From Euprymna scolopes (lineage: Eukaryota; Mollusca; Cephalopoda; Sepiida; Sepiolidae): a stretch of DNA of 32,126 nucleotides. Positions 20,312-30,009 of this stretch are shown here, one piece after another. Made by a program: the position numbers and the translations under genes. The notes beneath the pieces are model-generated. The model saw only the letters and a list, made by a program, of their open reading frames with translations. It searched no databases and was not told the origin of the DNA. The stretch lies in assembly GCA_024364805.1 (NCBI GenBank), contig CM044502.1:97392000-97424125 (forward strand). Direction: 5' to 3'. Position 1 is the first letter of the stretch. Every line of letters starts with the position of its first letter.

Positions 20312-21307
20312 CTGTCCATGATATTAATTATTTACGGGTATCTTCAGTCTTCATAAAGAAAGTACTTGTAGACGTCATGTTGTTCTAGCATGTTCTAATG
20401 AGGTATTCACTCACAATACAGCCCTCATCAAATTGATGTACGACCTGACACTATTATACGGAGCTTCCAAACTCCCACGCTTAAACCAATAAATGTGAAG
20501 AAAAATGCTTATTAGATAAAACTTTCATTGTGCGCCTTCACCTTGTCTTGGGGAATACTCCAATTAGATTTCCGTAATGCCCGGAGAAAGCTGCAAGGCA
20601 TTTTACGAGAGCTTTAGAATATATGGAAATATTGGCCATTCTGATGCGCAATCCGTTTTGCACTTTATAATTCTCTCATTGGTTCGTCTGTAAATCTTTG
20701 ACTTTTTCCCCATAACCACAGGAATACAGTTTTTTTGAATGTCGATCAATAGTTCAAGATAACAATTTTGGGGAAGTGACTTTTGATTGGTCATTATTTA
20801 TGCCACGCTTGCTCAGCTGGTTGTTCGAATCGATGATCATCTTTTGGCAGACAAGCTCATTTGCTTCTTCTAAAATAAGATTTTCTTTTGAAAACGAGTC
20901 GGTAATTTTTGTACGCTTACAATGTCTAACATATATGTTTATCTTGTCGAATTTAAACATCTAAACGCGAATAGGATCTGATGCATCGATATTTTATTTT
21001 GGGTGGTCATTTGTCTTTTTACTTTTGGGGCATATGTTTTTTACTAAACTGCGTTTGACTTAAACTCATTTGAAAAAGAAATACGATGGCAAAAACTTTA
21101 AATTATGAAACAAAAAGTAATATAAAACTATACAACTTAAAATATGACTTATCTCCCTTATTCGTTTCCTTATTAAACAATTTTTTCGTCTCTTATTTTC
21201 TTCGCTATAGTAATGGTATTATCGAACCAATTCGCATGTTTCTGTATATATGGGTGTTTCTCGCCTATATGTAAGTTACGAATTACTCTCTATTATTATT
21301 ATACTCG
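20312..21307. other. No recognisable feature
   Basis: About 1 kb with overlapping minus-strand open frames of 63-68 residues (20603-20960) that lack any motif I know. No terminal repeats were seen. Confidence 0.35.
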
Positions 21308-21840
21308 TCAGTATCAGACAAAGCCAAACTATTGGCCAGGAATTTTGCAGTTATCTTTCTTCTCTGCGATCAAGGCCGCCAACTCCCAATATTTTTCCTG
21401 TATCTGAAAGCACGATACGCGACATATATGTTGCCAAGCTAATAAAATATCTTGATTCAAGTAAAGCAACTGGCCCTGACAGTCTTTTAATTATAATGCT
21501 GGAAAAACCTCAGCCAGAACTAGCTTCCATACTTACAAACCTGTTTGACACATCTTGGCAGGAGTTGCTAGAAACAGCTTGACAGAGTTCAAAATAGGCT
21601 TCGTGGCCTAGTGGGGAATGGCATTTTCTCTTCCCTGCAACCTCTTTCCTACAGAAGAGACGTTGCGAGCTTGTCTCTGCTTTATCGTTATTTTCATGGC
21701 AGGTGCTCATCTGAGCTCTAATCTATGTTTCTCCCTTGCCAAACTTTCACGAAAAAACACTCGTCTAGCTGAAAGCACTATCAATAATTCCCCGCACTCT
21801 TTATCTGTGTCTAAACCTAAATGTAGATTCCCTTAACAAA
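21308..21840 (+). pseudogene. Internally deleted LINE (RT N-terminus joined to C-terminus)
   Basis: From about 21308 the frames give SDKAKLLARNFA, then KYLDSSKATGPDSLLIIMLE and LASILTNLFDTS (about 21440-21555), the segment just upstream of the RT palm. Immediately after, from about 21577, comes LDRVQNRLRGLVGNGIFSSL and SYRRDVASLSLLYRYFHGR, the C-terminal domain that in the LINE at 16838-19290 lies about 1 kb further downstream. The entire palm with its catalytic motifs is missing. The C-terminal part keeps an open frame of about 44 codons. It is dead, but the clean junction is of interest. Confidence 0.8.
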
Positions 21841-21987
21841 GCTTCTTTAAAATTCATTTTTAAAAGTCCAACACACGAATCTTATGCAACGCTGAAAAGA
21901 TACAGTTTATAAACCATAAAAACAAATGCCAGTGCAAAAACAATAAATTATTAAAGTAAAATGAAATTCATTTAAATTGTCAAATTA

Positions 21988-22522
21988 CAAAAGTCGTTCC
22001 AAAAGTAAACCATCATATTTATTTAAACTCAAAACCTAAAACGTTGATAAGCTATGAAGACGGAAGTTATAATATTAATAAGAGCGACCGTTTATCCTCC
22101 GGAATTAATTTTCGTCATAGTCATCATAAAACAATAACAGTCATCAATGCAATTTTGCAAACCTCTTCTGATGTCTTGGGTAGTAAGTCCGGAGTGCGCG
22201 TTTTCAGTTACATTTCTATAGCCACTCTGGAATTGACGAACCCATCTTCTAACTGTGCTGATATTAACTGCATCGGAATCATAAAAGTTCATAAGATGCT
22301 CTTGAATGTTAATCCGTTCAATTTTTTTTTATGTATGGTAGAATTCAATGACACATCTCGGATGGCAAAGATTGCTTTCGTAGTCTCATGTGTCAATATT
22401 TCCAACAGAGAGAGTAAATGTTTACATGATAAACGCTTTAGTTAACTCATCATAACAACGCAAATTGCAATCCCTTCAATAGGGGTGGAATAAAAAATAG
22501 GTGGTATTACCTTTAGAGCGTT
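21988..22522 (-). mobile_element. Mos1-like mariner remnant
   Basis: The left end carries cgttccaaaagtaaac (21996-22011). The right end in reverse complement reads cgctctaaaggtaa. TA is present at 21986-21987 and 22523-22524. The minus strand at 22092-22292 encodes VNISTVRRWVRQFQSG, which fits the second helix-turn-helix of Mos1-type transposases. The DDD catalytic domain is missing. It is related to 2734-3284 but keeps a different part of the transposase. Confidence 0.75.
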
Positions 22523-22524
22523 TA

Positions 22525-22874
22525 TCTTATTTTTATTCCTTCGGGTGATATTTAAGTATTTTCGACTACGCTTTCATTTATTTGACTATGCTCCCCATTT
22601 TCGTCACAATAAACTCAGTGCAAAATGTATCGAATCTGTATTGCCCGTCTCTGTACCGATTTATCTGTTTATTGTTCACATATTCATACTCATATTTGTT
22701 GCACTTATGCTAAATAAATATATATACTCTAACTTGTTCCATCCGTTTTTTAATCAAAAACAGAGACGGTTTTATAATAAACCCGTTTTTTAAAATTATT
22801 ATTTTGCCTGCAGTAGTTGTCGGACGTATCGAGTAAGGGTAAAAGGTGAGGTTAAAGTTGACGAACTAATAACG
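22525..22874. other. No recognisable feature
   Basis: AT-rich flank of the minisatellite. It contains a plain open frame of 82 residues rich in Ile, Phe and Leu with no supporting motif. Confidence 0.3.
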
Positions 22875-23138
22875 TAACGATTATGCATTTCTCTCCGTCT
22901 CTTTGTGTAACGATTATGCATTTCTCTCCGTCTCTTTGTGTAACGATTATGCATTTCTCTCCGTCTCTTTGTGTAACGATTATGCATTTCTCTCCGTCTC
23001 TTTGTGTAACGATTATGCATTTCTCTCCGTCTCTTTGTGTAACGATTATGCATTTCTCTCCGTCTCTTTGTGTAACGATTATGCATTTCTCTCCGTCTCT
23101 TTGTGTAACGATTATGCATTTCTCTCCGTCTCTTTGTG
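22875..23138. repeat. 33 bp minisatellite, eight identical units
   Basis: The unit begins taacgattatgcat and ends tctctttgtg. Eight copies start at 22875, 22908, 22941, 22974, 23007, 23040, 23073 and 23106 with no difference between them that I can see. The unit length is a multiple of three, so open frames persist: TKRRREMHNRY repeats on the minus strand and MHFSPSLCVTI on the plus strand. The frames are a consequence of period 33. No promoter, conserved flank or start context argues for a protein. Confidence 0.98.
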
Positions 23139-24029
23139 TTTTTGCTAGTCGAAACTTTTGCTTTTATTGACAAATTCTTTCTTTCCTCATCTAAAGAGTA
23201 AAGTTGGCATCTGATTTCCCTTATATAATCTTGTATTTTGGGTTTCTATAACTGTGTCTGTGTATGTCTAGCGTATATAAGGTATACGTTTTTCCGTAAT
23301 CGATGCTCGTGTATCGTCTAGTGGTTAGAATTATAAGAACAATCTTTTTTATATGGTGTGTCCTCACGTGGCGATCTGTTACGTATATATTTTATAGTCT
23401 TTCTAAATGTATGTAGGTGTTCTCACATATTCATGACAATAACGAACGGGACAATAAAACGGGCAGTCTTTAACAATGACAAAATACACCCTTGTCTGCT
23501 TAACACATACCTTATTCATTGTCTGCCTCTCCTCTTCTGAAATGAAGACACCCTTTTCGGAATGGAATACCCAAAACGCCGAGTTATCATTTCCAAATCT
23601 TTACTTCCAAATTGTCTCGGAGTTTCAAGCTTTTAACGTTCACAGTTACATTTTCCCTAGTTGGTCCATAGATGCTTTCATCGGACAACAGAGACAACTC
23701 CTGTCCGCTAACCAACCCAGTGGCTAGCTAACTGCAAACTCGTCTCTCCGACCTCCCGTTCCAGACTAACTTCTAATTCTGATTTCTCCTAATAAACATT
23801 TTTTCTGAATATTTTTTTAACCTAAATAATTTAATAATCAATCATAATAATCATTCTGACACTTGGTACTATCCACCACAACAGGACACATATACTACAC
23901 TGTGATCACCATTGTTTCAAATTTGACCCTTGTAAGGAGGCAAGTAAATAAGAATAACAGCCGAACTCAAAGTACTGGTTCATTTATCTCAATTAACAAC
24001 AAAACCTGGTGTTTTAGGAGTTGATCCAG
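23139..24029. other. Mostly featureless, one tRNA-like A-box
   Basis: At 23312-23330 tcgtctagtggttagaat matches the D-arm/A-box of tRNA-Glu-like sequences, but no B-box follows within 80 bp and the acceptor stem cannot be formed. It is probably a SINE head remnant. The remainder, including a weak open frame at 23476-23727, shows nothing. Confidence 0.3.
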
Positions 24030-24130
24030 AGAGAGAGAAAGAGAGAGAGAGAGGGGAGAGAGGGAGAGAGAGAGGGAGAGGGAGAGAAAGAGAAGGAGTG
24101 AGAGAGAAAGACAGAAAGAGAGAGGGGGGA
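24030..24130. repeat. GA-rich imperfect microsatellite
   Basis: (GA)n with GGGA interruptions: a long purine-only strand. Confidence 0.9.
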
Positions 24131-24209
24131 GACCGTTTTCAAAGAAGCAAAGTTGTCATTCTATTTTCTTTATATAATCTAATCCGGCATTCTCAACAAA
24201 GGAAGCTGT

Positions 24210-24441
24210 ACCAGTATGCAAAGTAACGACAGCCGGTAGGTAACAGTAGCAAAGTGATTAACGACACTGACTGACAACCTGAATATGAAAGTTCGTATCC
24301 AGAAAAGCTTTCACTTAGGAACGTTGACAAACTTCACGTGGTTTCTCCAATAAATACCCGATAGAAAAGTTCTTACTCCAAAGATATTGGGGAAGTGAAT
24401 GACAACAATGAATGAATCAAGTGGTTATCAACAGTAAGAAA

Positions 24442-24490
<49 letters not shown>
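24210..24490 (+). mobile_element. tRNA-derived SINE with long poly(A)
   Basis: An A-box-like tagcaaagtgattaacgac (24247-24265) and a B-box-like agttcgtatcc (24290-24300) are spaced as in a tRNA promoter. About 140 bp of body follows and then 46 consecutive A residues (24445-24490). The B-box differs from GGTTCGAATCC at a few positions. Such a promoter gives RNA polymerase III transcription in the family, with mobilisation by LINE proteins. No target duplication was identified. The uninterrupted poly(A) suggests a young insertion, although microsatellite-like growth of the tail is possible. Confidence 0.6.
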
Positions 24491-24492
<2 letters not shown>

Positions 24493-24734
24493 GAAAACAT
24501 AAAACAATGCTAACATAGCAAAACTAATGGTATTGAAAAAAAATACATAATATAAAGTTCATGCCGAAAAAAATTTCCGGGGTGTTATTTAATTTTTAAC
24601 TTTGCAAAGAAAGATGTGTTCAAATAATATAATATATAAATATAAACTTTAAAATTTATAGTTATTTTTCAGTAAGACTTACCTGTGTGTGCTTTTTCGA
24701 TGTGCATTTTGTATCGAAAAAAGATTTTATTAAT

Positions 24735-25150
24735 AACTAGAAGATGTACCCAGCGTTGTCCGGTATTAAATGTAACGTTAAATTCCTTAAATAAAAAACG
24801 AAAATGCTTTTTCTAAACAGTTCACTTCTTGTAAGTAAAAAAAAATACTCGAGCTAATTCGAAACCAAAACTGAAACACAGTGAGTCAAGTACGAAAACT
24901 ATTAGACCAGCTTCTCACGATCTTTAAAAAATGTTTCAAACCTTTTGAAACAGTTGACAAAAAGATAAATATCCAATGACCCCTCAAGTACCAATTTTTC
25001 AATCTTTAGCAGCTCTTTTATTGAACGAAAACCGATTAAAAAGTTTTAAAAATGTTTGGATATACCGAATTTAAAGTCCGTAGATCAAAAATTCGTAGAG
25101 TATATAGTTTGGGAAATGTCCTCACACACAGACACATTCTCACTTACATA
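24735..25150 (+). repeat. Probable interspersed repeat with a gcgttgtccgg head
   Basis: It starts actagaagatgtacccagcg and ttgtccgg. A second copy of this head is at 31473-31508. The body resembles, from memory, a repeat abundant in molluscs, but I cannot name its class. It seems to fade after the cacacacagacacattctca stretch at about 25122. Confidence 0.4.
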
Positions 25151-25862
25151 GATACATAGAAAAGTTGTCTGGAAAATTTCAACTTATTTTTGTCTCGCTT
25201 TTTCATAATTATTGTTTTCTCTTTTACCAAATTCCTTTTTAATTGAACTTTTAAAGTAAAGCAACGTCTGTTATTAAATGGTTATTAAATACTGAATCCA
25301 CAGTCCAGCAGTTCGAGGAAAAATATTAGAGTACAAAGCTTTCGGGCATCTAGGGTGCTACACGATATAGGAGTGAAATTTTATGCTTGTCGGGTTCGTC
25401 GAGGACACATATGTATTGTGAGTTAATATGAGTAAAATCCATTGTAAAATTTATAGATTGCACTAATAAGAGAGGGACTACAGTTTGCCGATCGTCCGGA
25501 ATCTATTAGATCTATGTTGGACCCTATCTAAGAGTGAAAGACTAGTGGCGGATGCTCTTACACAGATGTGGAGCAAAATATAATAACAGATTAATTTAAT
25601 ATGAATAGCTTTCATACCTTTCAGTCCTTTTGTTTCGTTCTCAATCTTGGGCCATCCGTTGTTTCTCGGTGTGCTTCTAGTACACGCTTCTGCATAATCC
25701 CTCTGCCATGAAAGTCTGTTATAAAATAGAAGCTCTTTATTGATAATTTTAAAATACAGAATTGACGAGAATGCAGTCGTGGTTTATTCAAGATGATCTC
25801 CTTTATAAATTATGAGCAGTATGGTGGAAGAGCAGAGTCACAGAGAAATAGAAAAGATGAAG

Positions 25863-25864
<2 letters not shown>
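25151..25864. other. No recognisable feature
   Basis: AT-rich DNA with no long open frame and no repeat partner in this window. Confidence 0.35.

Positions 25865-25917
<53 letters not shown>
25865..25917. repeat. (TA)n microsatellite
   Basis: About 26 uninterrupted TA units. The open frame across it (Tyr-Ile run) is an artefact. Confidence 0.95.
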
Positions 25918-25924
<7 letters not shown>

Positions 25925-27084
25925 TCACTGCTTAATGTTATGCTGTCAGGCCATTTCATTTACGTGTCCGATGCGGCACATGTTTTACAACACTCCCTCG
26001 TTGTTATTACTTGCTCTTGTTTTATTTAATTCTCTCTCTCTTATTCTACTACATAGTTTCAATATTCTTTATTAAAGTAATACTTTCTTAAAGTTGTAAT
26101 AAGTTTGACTGCAATTATCCATAGTATTTGCATTGTTAATGGAGAATGAGAGATCACAAGTGATTAATGATGAATCGAAATTGCAATGATGAGTCGGTTA
26201 ATATCGAAGGGCAAAAACAATGGAAGTGGGTAATTAGAATACAACTGGAATTTAGCTTTCGTCAATTCCTAAGTGACATTTTTCATTGAAAATTGATCTT
26301 TCTAATTTGGCAATTTAATTTTGTAAAATTCTAATATTTTACAAGATATAACTAACTAAGATATTTTAGTATTTTATTTTTACTTTCATCTCCGTTTCTT
26401 TAATATACTAAGAGACATAACTACAAAATCAGCGGAGGAATATTGATGAATGCAAAGAGAGGGAGAAATCGCCACTTATTATTTTTTAAGTGTGAAAAGG
26501 TTATAGAGAGAAAACATTAGTGAGTATTCTCCCTTATCCTTTAGCTTTCTTTATTATATACTAGTTTACCTCGACTAATTTGAATGCGTTGAAAAATTTT
26601 AATGGAAAATTTGATAAGGGCATTTATTCTATTGTATTCTTTATTTCATTAAAAATACGTTAATTGGAAAATTTGTGTCTTTGAAACATGTAGACATACG
26701 AGAAGCCATTTTATAAATTTATTGATATAGAAGTGATTATCTTTGTTTATGCAATAAAAAATAAGCGTGCGTTGTCTGTATTAATTCTTTATAGAACTCG
26801 TCTTTATATGCATACATATATGCATATATATGTGTGTGTGTGTGTTTAAAAAGTATTGATCATTTAATTATAATTATCAATACCCTTTCAGAATACGTAA
26901 GGAGAGACACTGTCTGGTAAGTATAAACTAAGAGGCAGTCAACTAGCGTTTATATAACGTTCAATTTCGTCGTTCGAACACTCATGATTGTTTAATGTCT
27001 GTGCCCGAGATTGAGCGTTTATTAGTTATTAATTCCCTAAATTTTTGTGACAATCGTTTAGTAGGACTAAGAAAATATATACAA
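25918..27084. other. No recognisable feature apart from a short TA/TG tract
   Basis: A catata/tgtgtg tract lies at about 26812-26846. No coding signal, terminal repeat or RNA gene is seen elsewhere. Confidence 0.35.
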
Positions 27085-27185
27085 AAGTGGCTTCTTGGCT
27101 GGGATTGAATCTCCCAAGAGACAGGAGTTGTCGTCCCACACTGTTGATTGCGTAATCATGAAACACTAGTGTCTATAGGTATAAA
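27085..27185 (-). mobile_element. tRNA-like sequence, probable SINE head remnant
   Basis: On the minus strand tgggagattcaatccca (27100-27116) is a perfect 5 bp stem with a seven-base T-loop and contains a B-box, gattcaatccc. The expected acceptor stem and A-box are too weak to call a functional tRNA. Confidence 0.35.
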
Positions 27186-27193
27186 AGAATTAC

Positions 27194-27195
<2 letters not shown>

Positions 27196-27247
<52 letters not shown>

Positions 27248-27301
27248 TCTGTATCGATTCATTAAACTACTTCTACTAATATTATATATATATATATATA
27301 T
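27196..27301. repeat. Two (TA)n tracts
   Basis: TA runs at about 27197-27245 and 27281-27301 with a short unique spacer between them. Confidence 0.9.
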
Positions 27302-27420
27302 TATTTCTTGTATCATCATAAAATGTTATAAAATATATTTTATTAAACAATTTTCAGTATTTACTTCAACAGTGTTCAATACGTAAGTAGATGTAGGTAG
27401 TAAGTTATAAAAATATATGA

Positions 27421-27616
27421 TAATTAAGCTACATAGAGTCTTACGCGTTTCTATCTCCGCAAGGAAGTGTCAGGCAAGAATGCAATCTAGCCTTACGATA
27501 ATGTTCCACATTTCATTCTCGGAATGAATCGTCAGGCTAGAATGCATTCTAGAATGTATCCCTGCCTGATGATTCCCTACGTAGACGAAACGCAAAAAAT
27601 TCTATGTAGCTTAATT
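27421..27616. mobile_element. Foldback element with hammerhead-like core motifs
   Basis: The left end 27422-27451 (aattaagctacataga... gcgtttc) and right end 27587-27616 are inverted repeats matching at 26 of 30 positions. Inside are a direct repeat tcaggc.agaatgca.tctag (about 27470 and 27532), a palindrome ctagaatgcattctag (27537-27552) and a ttcattc/gaatgaa hairpin. On the plus strand ctgatga at 27566-27572 is followed after 14 bases by gaaac (27587-27591), the spacing seen in hammerhead ribozymes. On the minus strand two degenerate ctga...gaaa arrangements occur. No ORF was found. It may derive from a Penelope-like element or a foldback transposon. Confidence 0.6.
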
Positions 27617-27625
27617 GCCACAACT

Positions 27626-27627
<2 letters not shown>

Positions 27628-27689
<62 letters not shown>
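27628..27689. repeat. Compound microsatellite (CA)n(TA)n
   Basis: About 20 CA units followed by about 11 TA units. Confidence 0.95.
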
Positions 27690-27960
27690 GTTGCTGTATG
27701 AAAATGATACCATGATATATACGGATAGCCAATATTAGTGGCGACTTATTTTCGTAGAAGGAGAAGCGGGCTAGTCTCTGGAAATGATTGTATCGCGTGG
27801 GTGGATATGTCAGTTAGGATGACGTCAGCTGTCACTGCCGGCCAGTAGTCGAAATGCGTGATAGAGGCGTTACCTATAAAAATCAATCGACGTGTAGGTG
27901 TGTGCGCGACTGTATATAGTCTATAAGTTGGTTTATAGAGAAGATGTGATCTAAGCATAA
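27690..27960 (+). promoter_or_regulatory. Promoter-like segment with CRE and TATA motifs
   Basis: A full tgacgtca palindrome (27820-27827) lies 48 bp upstream of ctataaaaatc (27874-27884) in a stretch of higher GC content than its surroundings. No gene follows that I can recognise. A solo LTR or other retroelement promoter is an alternative. Motif evidence only. Confidence 0.3.
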
Positions 27961-28539
27961 AAGAAATGGATGCAATGATATGAAGAATGATGGGAAGAGT
28001 GGATTGCGAACAAAAACCGATGTGGCAAGAGACGCAGTGACATCATTCGCTTTGACAAGACTTTGCTAAAGGAAATCTTCGTTTTAAAATAAGTTCTTCT
28101 TTTTAGCGATGCCCTTGGAAATGATTTCTATTTTAATAACACCATGCGGCCATTTTTCCCTGTCTGCGTATATATGTATCTCTCGCTTTTCGTTATTAGA
28201 CATTATTTTTTTCTTTTACTGTTAAACGAATATTTACTGAAATAAAATTTAAAAAAAAACGCATTAGAATAATGAAAAAGAAATTCGAATAAAAGAAACT
28301 CATTTGAAAATAATTTGGTGCTTCTGCAGAATATAGATTGTGCTGAAATTATAACGATATTATTTAAAAATATATTCTCTACATGAGCATAGGGAACACC
28401 TTTCTTAACTATTTCATATTTTAACTTAACAATTTAATAAACAAAAATACCTTAAAATAAAATACAACTTGAAAATCTTATCTGAAAGCTAGCACGGTTT
28501 GAATTCTGCATAAGTACCAATAATTTAATTATGAAAGTT
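27961..28539. other. No recognisable feature
   Basis: Very AT-rich DNA with no open frame and no repeat ends. Confidence 0.35.
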
Positions 28540-28760
28540 AATTCACCAGAATGCATTTCAGTGTTTTTCGTGAAAAACCAACTCCAAACATTTTACTTTT
28601 TTAATAGAAAAAAATAATGATTTACTTCGCGATTCTTATAAATTAAAAAAAAAATGAAAACATTAAATTTCCAAATAAAAACTTAATTTTAGCTTAAAAC
28701 TTTTTCTTATCAAATCCTCTATAAAAAGATTTCGAGTTCGTGAATCGATTAAAATTCACA
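28540..28760. repeat. Diverged direct repeat, copy 1
   Basis: It shares tcaccagaatgcatttc and, about 145 bp on, aaaaacttaattttagctt with 28975-29200 in the same order and orientation. Much diverged. Class unknown. Confidence 0.55.
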
Positions 28761-28974
28761 AATTTTATCAATAGAAATAGAAAAATATTATTTCGTTTTA
28801 TAACAATCTTGTGAATGATAAATGTTTTATGAATGAATTCACAAAAGCCAAAGCGACAACAATTTTCACCCATTTGTCAGAAACATCACTCATAGAATAA
28901 TGTGGTCAAAAATAAAAGTAATAGAAGTGAGAGTTACGAGGCAACCGAAAGTAAAGCCAAACTAGCATTCACCC

Positions 28975-29200
28975 CCTAAGTCCACCAGAATGCATTTCGG
29001 TATTTTTTTTTTCAAAACAAGAACAACTCAGCAATTTTCTTTATTTTTATAGTCGAAAAGAAAAAAAAAAGAATTCATCATTTTCAAGGAATTCGATAGC
29101 ATTAAGTTGTCGACTAAAAACTTATTTTTAGCTTTAATTGCGCTTAAAAAATACGGTTAGAATCTTTTTAAAAATCTCACGATTCGAATATATGAAATAG
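28975..29200. repeat. Diverged direct repeat, copy 2
   Basis: Partner of 28540-28760 (tccaccagaatgcatttc; aaaaacttatttttagctt). The copies are about 440 bp apart, which suggests a local duplication or two insertions of one family. Confidence 0.55.
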
Positions 29201-29279
29201 CAAAGGAGTGTCTGGCATCCAGTAAGATGTCCTATTTCCAGCTTGAAGAAACTAATGAGGAAATTTAAAACAAAACACA

Positions 29280-29400
29280 GCATACGTTGATAGTGCTCGA
29301 AGAAAAATGATGATGATGATACTCTCGACGATCACTATATTGCTGATGACTACAACAACAACGACGAAAACTACGACAAAGATGACGATGACGATTAACA
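29280..29400. repeat. GAT/GAC/AAC-rich cryptic trinucleotide tract
   Basis: Imperfect gatgat, caacaacaac and gacgatgacgat runs, probably a decayed triplet microsatellite. Confidence 0.6.
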
Positions 29401-30009
29401 ATCATTTTCTGATATCTCTAATCATATAAAGTTCGTTACGTGTATATTTTTATATACTTGAATGTAAAGGATACATTGTTAAACGGACTAAGTTATCATT
29501 ATAAATGTCCAAACAGAACATCTAAGCGTGACGGGTCATAATATGGGCTATATGTAGTTCAATTTATTGTTATGCACAGAGAGCAGGTGGAAGTTCTTCG
29601 TGAAAATGAAAATTTTCCGATTTTTATTAACAATACTTATCATATATCAATTCATTAATATTCCCGAAATTTATATTTTGTCTGAGTATTTAAACGGGGT
29701 TAAGAGGATAGAACCTCCCACATAAACATTGAAATATTTCAGATTTGCATCAAACTTCATCTCTATTCATTAGGCATCAATTAAGTAAAATTCCGTGAAT
29801 TTTAATTTCTTCTGAGGAACTTGCAAACTTAAGTCTTAGATTTTATACATTTCAGGAATCAGATTTATAAAATGGATCAAGATTGGAATAAGTATTCTAG
29901 ACATAAATTTTAGTAGCATTATATCTGATTTTACTTTTCGTAAGGCGACATAAAAACGATAAAAAAACTGTTCTAGTTCAGGAATAAATTTTACCGATTG
30001 TGGGACGAG
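29401..30009. other. AT-rich DNA with a weak internal repeat
   Basis: Two stretches, at about 29646-29690 (atcaattcattaatattccc) and 29778-29822 (atcaattaagtaaaattccg), align loosely. Otherwise nothing is seen. Confidence 0.3.

Noticed and set aside
20603-20960. Minus-strand pair of open frames as a transposase fragment
   Set aside because: No catalytic or DNA-binding motif could be identified.
22875-23138. CRISPR-like array
   Set aside because: The units are contiguous with no spacers, in a eukaryotic context; this is a minisatellite.
22799-23173. 124-residue basic repeat protein (TKRRREMHNRY units)
   Set aside because: The frame is kept open by the 33 bp period. The other strand is equally open and there is no sign of selection or gene context.
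23312-23330. tRNA-Glu gene
   Set aside because: Only the A-box region matches; no B-box or acceptor stem.
23195-24185. Possible 40 bp direct repeat (about 23195-23235 and 24145-24185)
   Set aside because: The shared tttatataatct and aaagttg.cat words are short and separated by mismatches; not above background for this composition.
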